13,249 bases of DNA from Motiliproteus sp036960405. Lineage in GTDB: Bacteria; Pseudomonadota; Gammaproteobacteria; Pseudomonadales; Balneatricaceae. The notes beneath the pieces are model-generated. The model ran no database searches. It saw only the letters and a list, made by a program, of their open reading frames with translations, and was not told the origin of the DNA. Shown piece after piece: positions 13,072 through 13,249 of this stretch (its first letter is position 1; each line of letters starts with the position of its first letter). The translations under genes were made by a program, and so were the position numbers. The stretch spans positions 1-13,249 of the forward strand of contig JBALWS010000118.1 of assembly GCA_036960405.1 (NCBI GenBank), written 5' to 3'.

Positions 13072-13249
13072 TTATGCAGGCTTACGATTCAGCGGCTCGC
13101 TATCAAACTGAATCCCTTCCCAACCATCGCGTATAAATGCACGAATATTGGCATGAGAGCTACCGCTTGGGTCAGTCAACACCTCGTCATGATAAAAACG
13201 GCCAAACAGATTTAGGGTTTGGCTTTGATCCAGTTGATGCAACCGAGCA
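13072..13249 (-). CDS. Hypothetical protein, C-terminal part
   Basis: The last 58 codons of a minus-strand gene whose start lies right of the window, ending in TAA 13074-13072. The visible tail reads LNLFGRFYHDEVLTDPSG and then ANIRAFIRDGWEGIQFDSEP, followed by a short basic end. The mix of aromatic, charged and glycine residues looks like a genuine folded protein, and the frame stays open to the window edge. I do not recognise the family. It converges on the neighbouring plus-strand gene with a 50-bp gap that holds no clear terminator. Confidence 0.65.
   Translation of the reverse strand, partial: ARLHQLDQSQTLNLFGRFYHDEVLTDPSGSSHANIRAFIRDGWEGIQFDSEPLNRKPA

Overview
The window looks like chromosomal DNA of a gammaproteobacterium, probably a marine Oceanospirillales/Pseudomonadales relative. 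The basis is the long (about 530-residue) Pseudomonas-type isocitrate lyase, a malate synthase G, an ATP-type PEP carboxykinase and balanced base composition. That placement is an inference from protein style, not a database result. No phage, transposase, integrase, tRNA, rRNA or CRISPR sequence was seen.

Layout from left to right. (1) 3' end of pckA (+) with a strong terminator. (2) A crotonase-fold gene of the ECHDC3 type (+). (3) A small convergent gene (-), then a flavin-reductase-like FMN protein (+). (4) A minus-strand stretch: a 77-residue unknown protein, a minus-strand terminator, a 3'-terminal remnant of a second isocitrate lyase, a 184-residue protein with ADP-ribosyltransferase-like motifs, and full-length aceA. 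(5) A LysR regulator divergent from aceA, followed by glcB (malate synthase G). (6) A small two-helix membrane protein (-). (7) serC and serA (+). (8) Two small unknown proteins (+) and the 3' end of an unknown minus-strand gene.

Much of the content fits growth on acetate or fatty acids. AceA and GlcB form the glyoxylate shunt, PckA turns oxaloacetate into phosphoenolpyruvate, and SerC/SerA draw 3-phosphoglycerate into serine. The LysR gene sits between aceA and glcB and is a natural candidate for their regulator. A shared dyad motif (YTGYAGCRCTGYAG) lies in the lysR and glcB leaders, with a weaker copy in the aceA leader.

The most unusual part is about 3120-3950. The ADP-ribosyltransferase-like gene is followed, in the same reading frame after its stop, by a decayed copy of the aceA C-terminus and then a terminator. 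A 20-bp near-perfect dyad lies upstream of this gene. This looks like a gene that replaced the body of a duplicated aceA.
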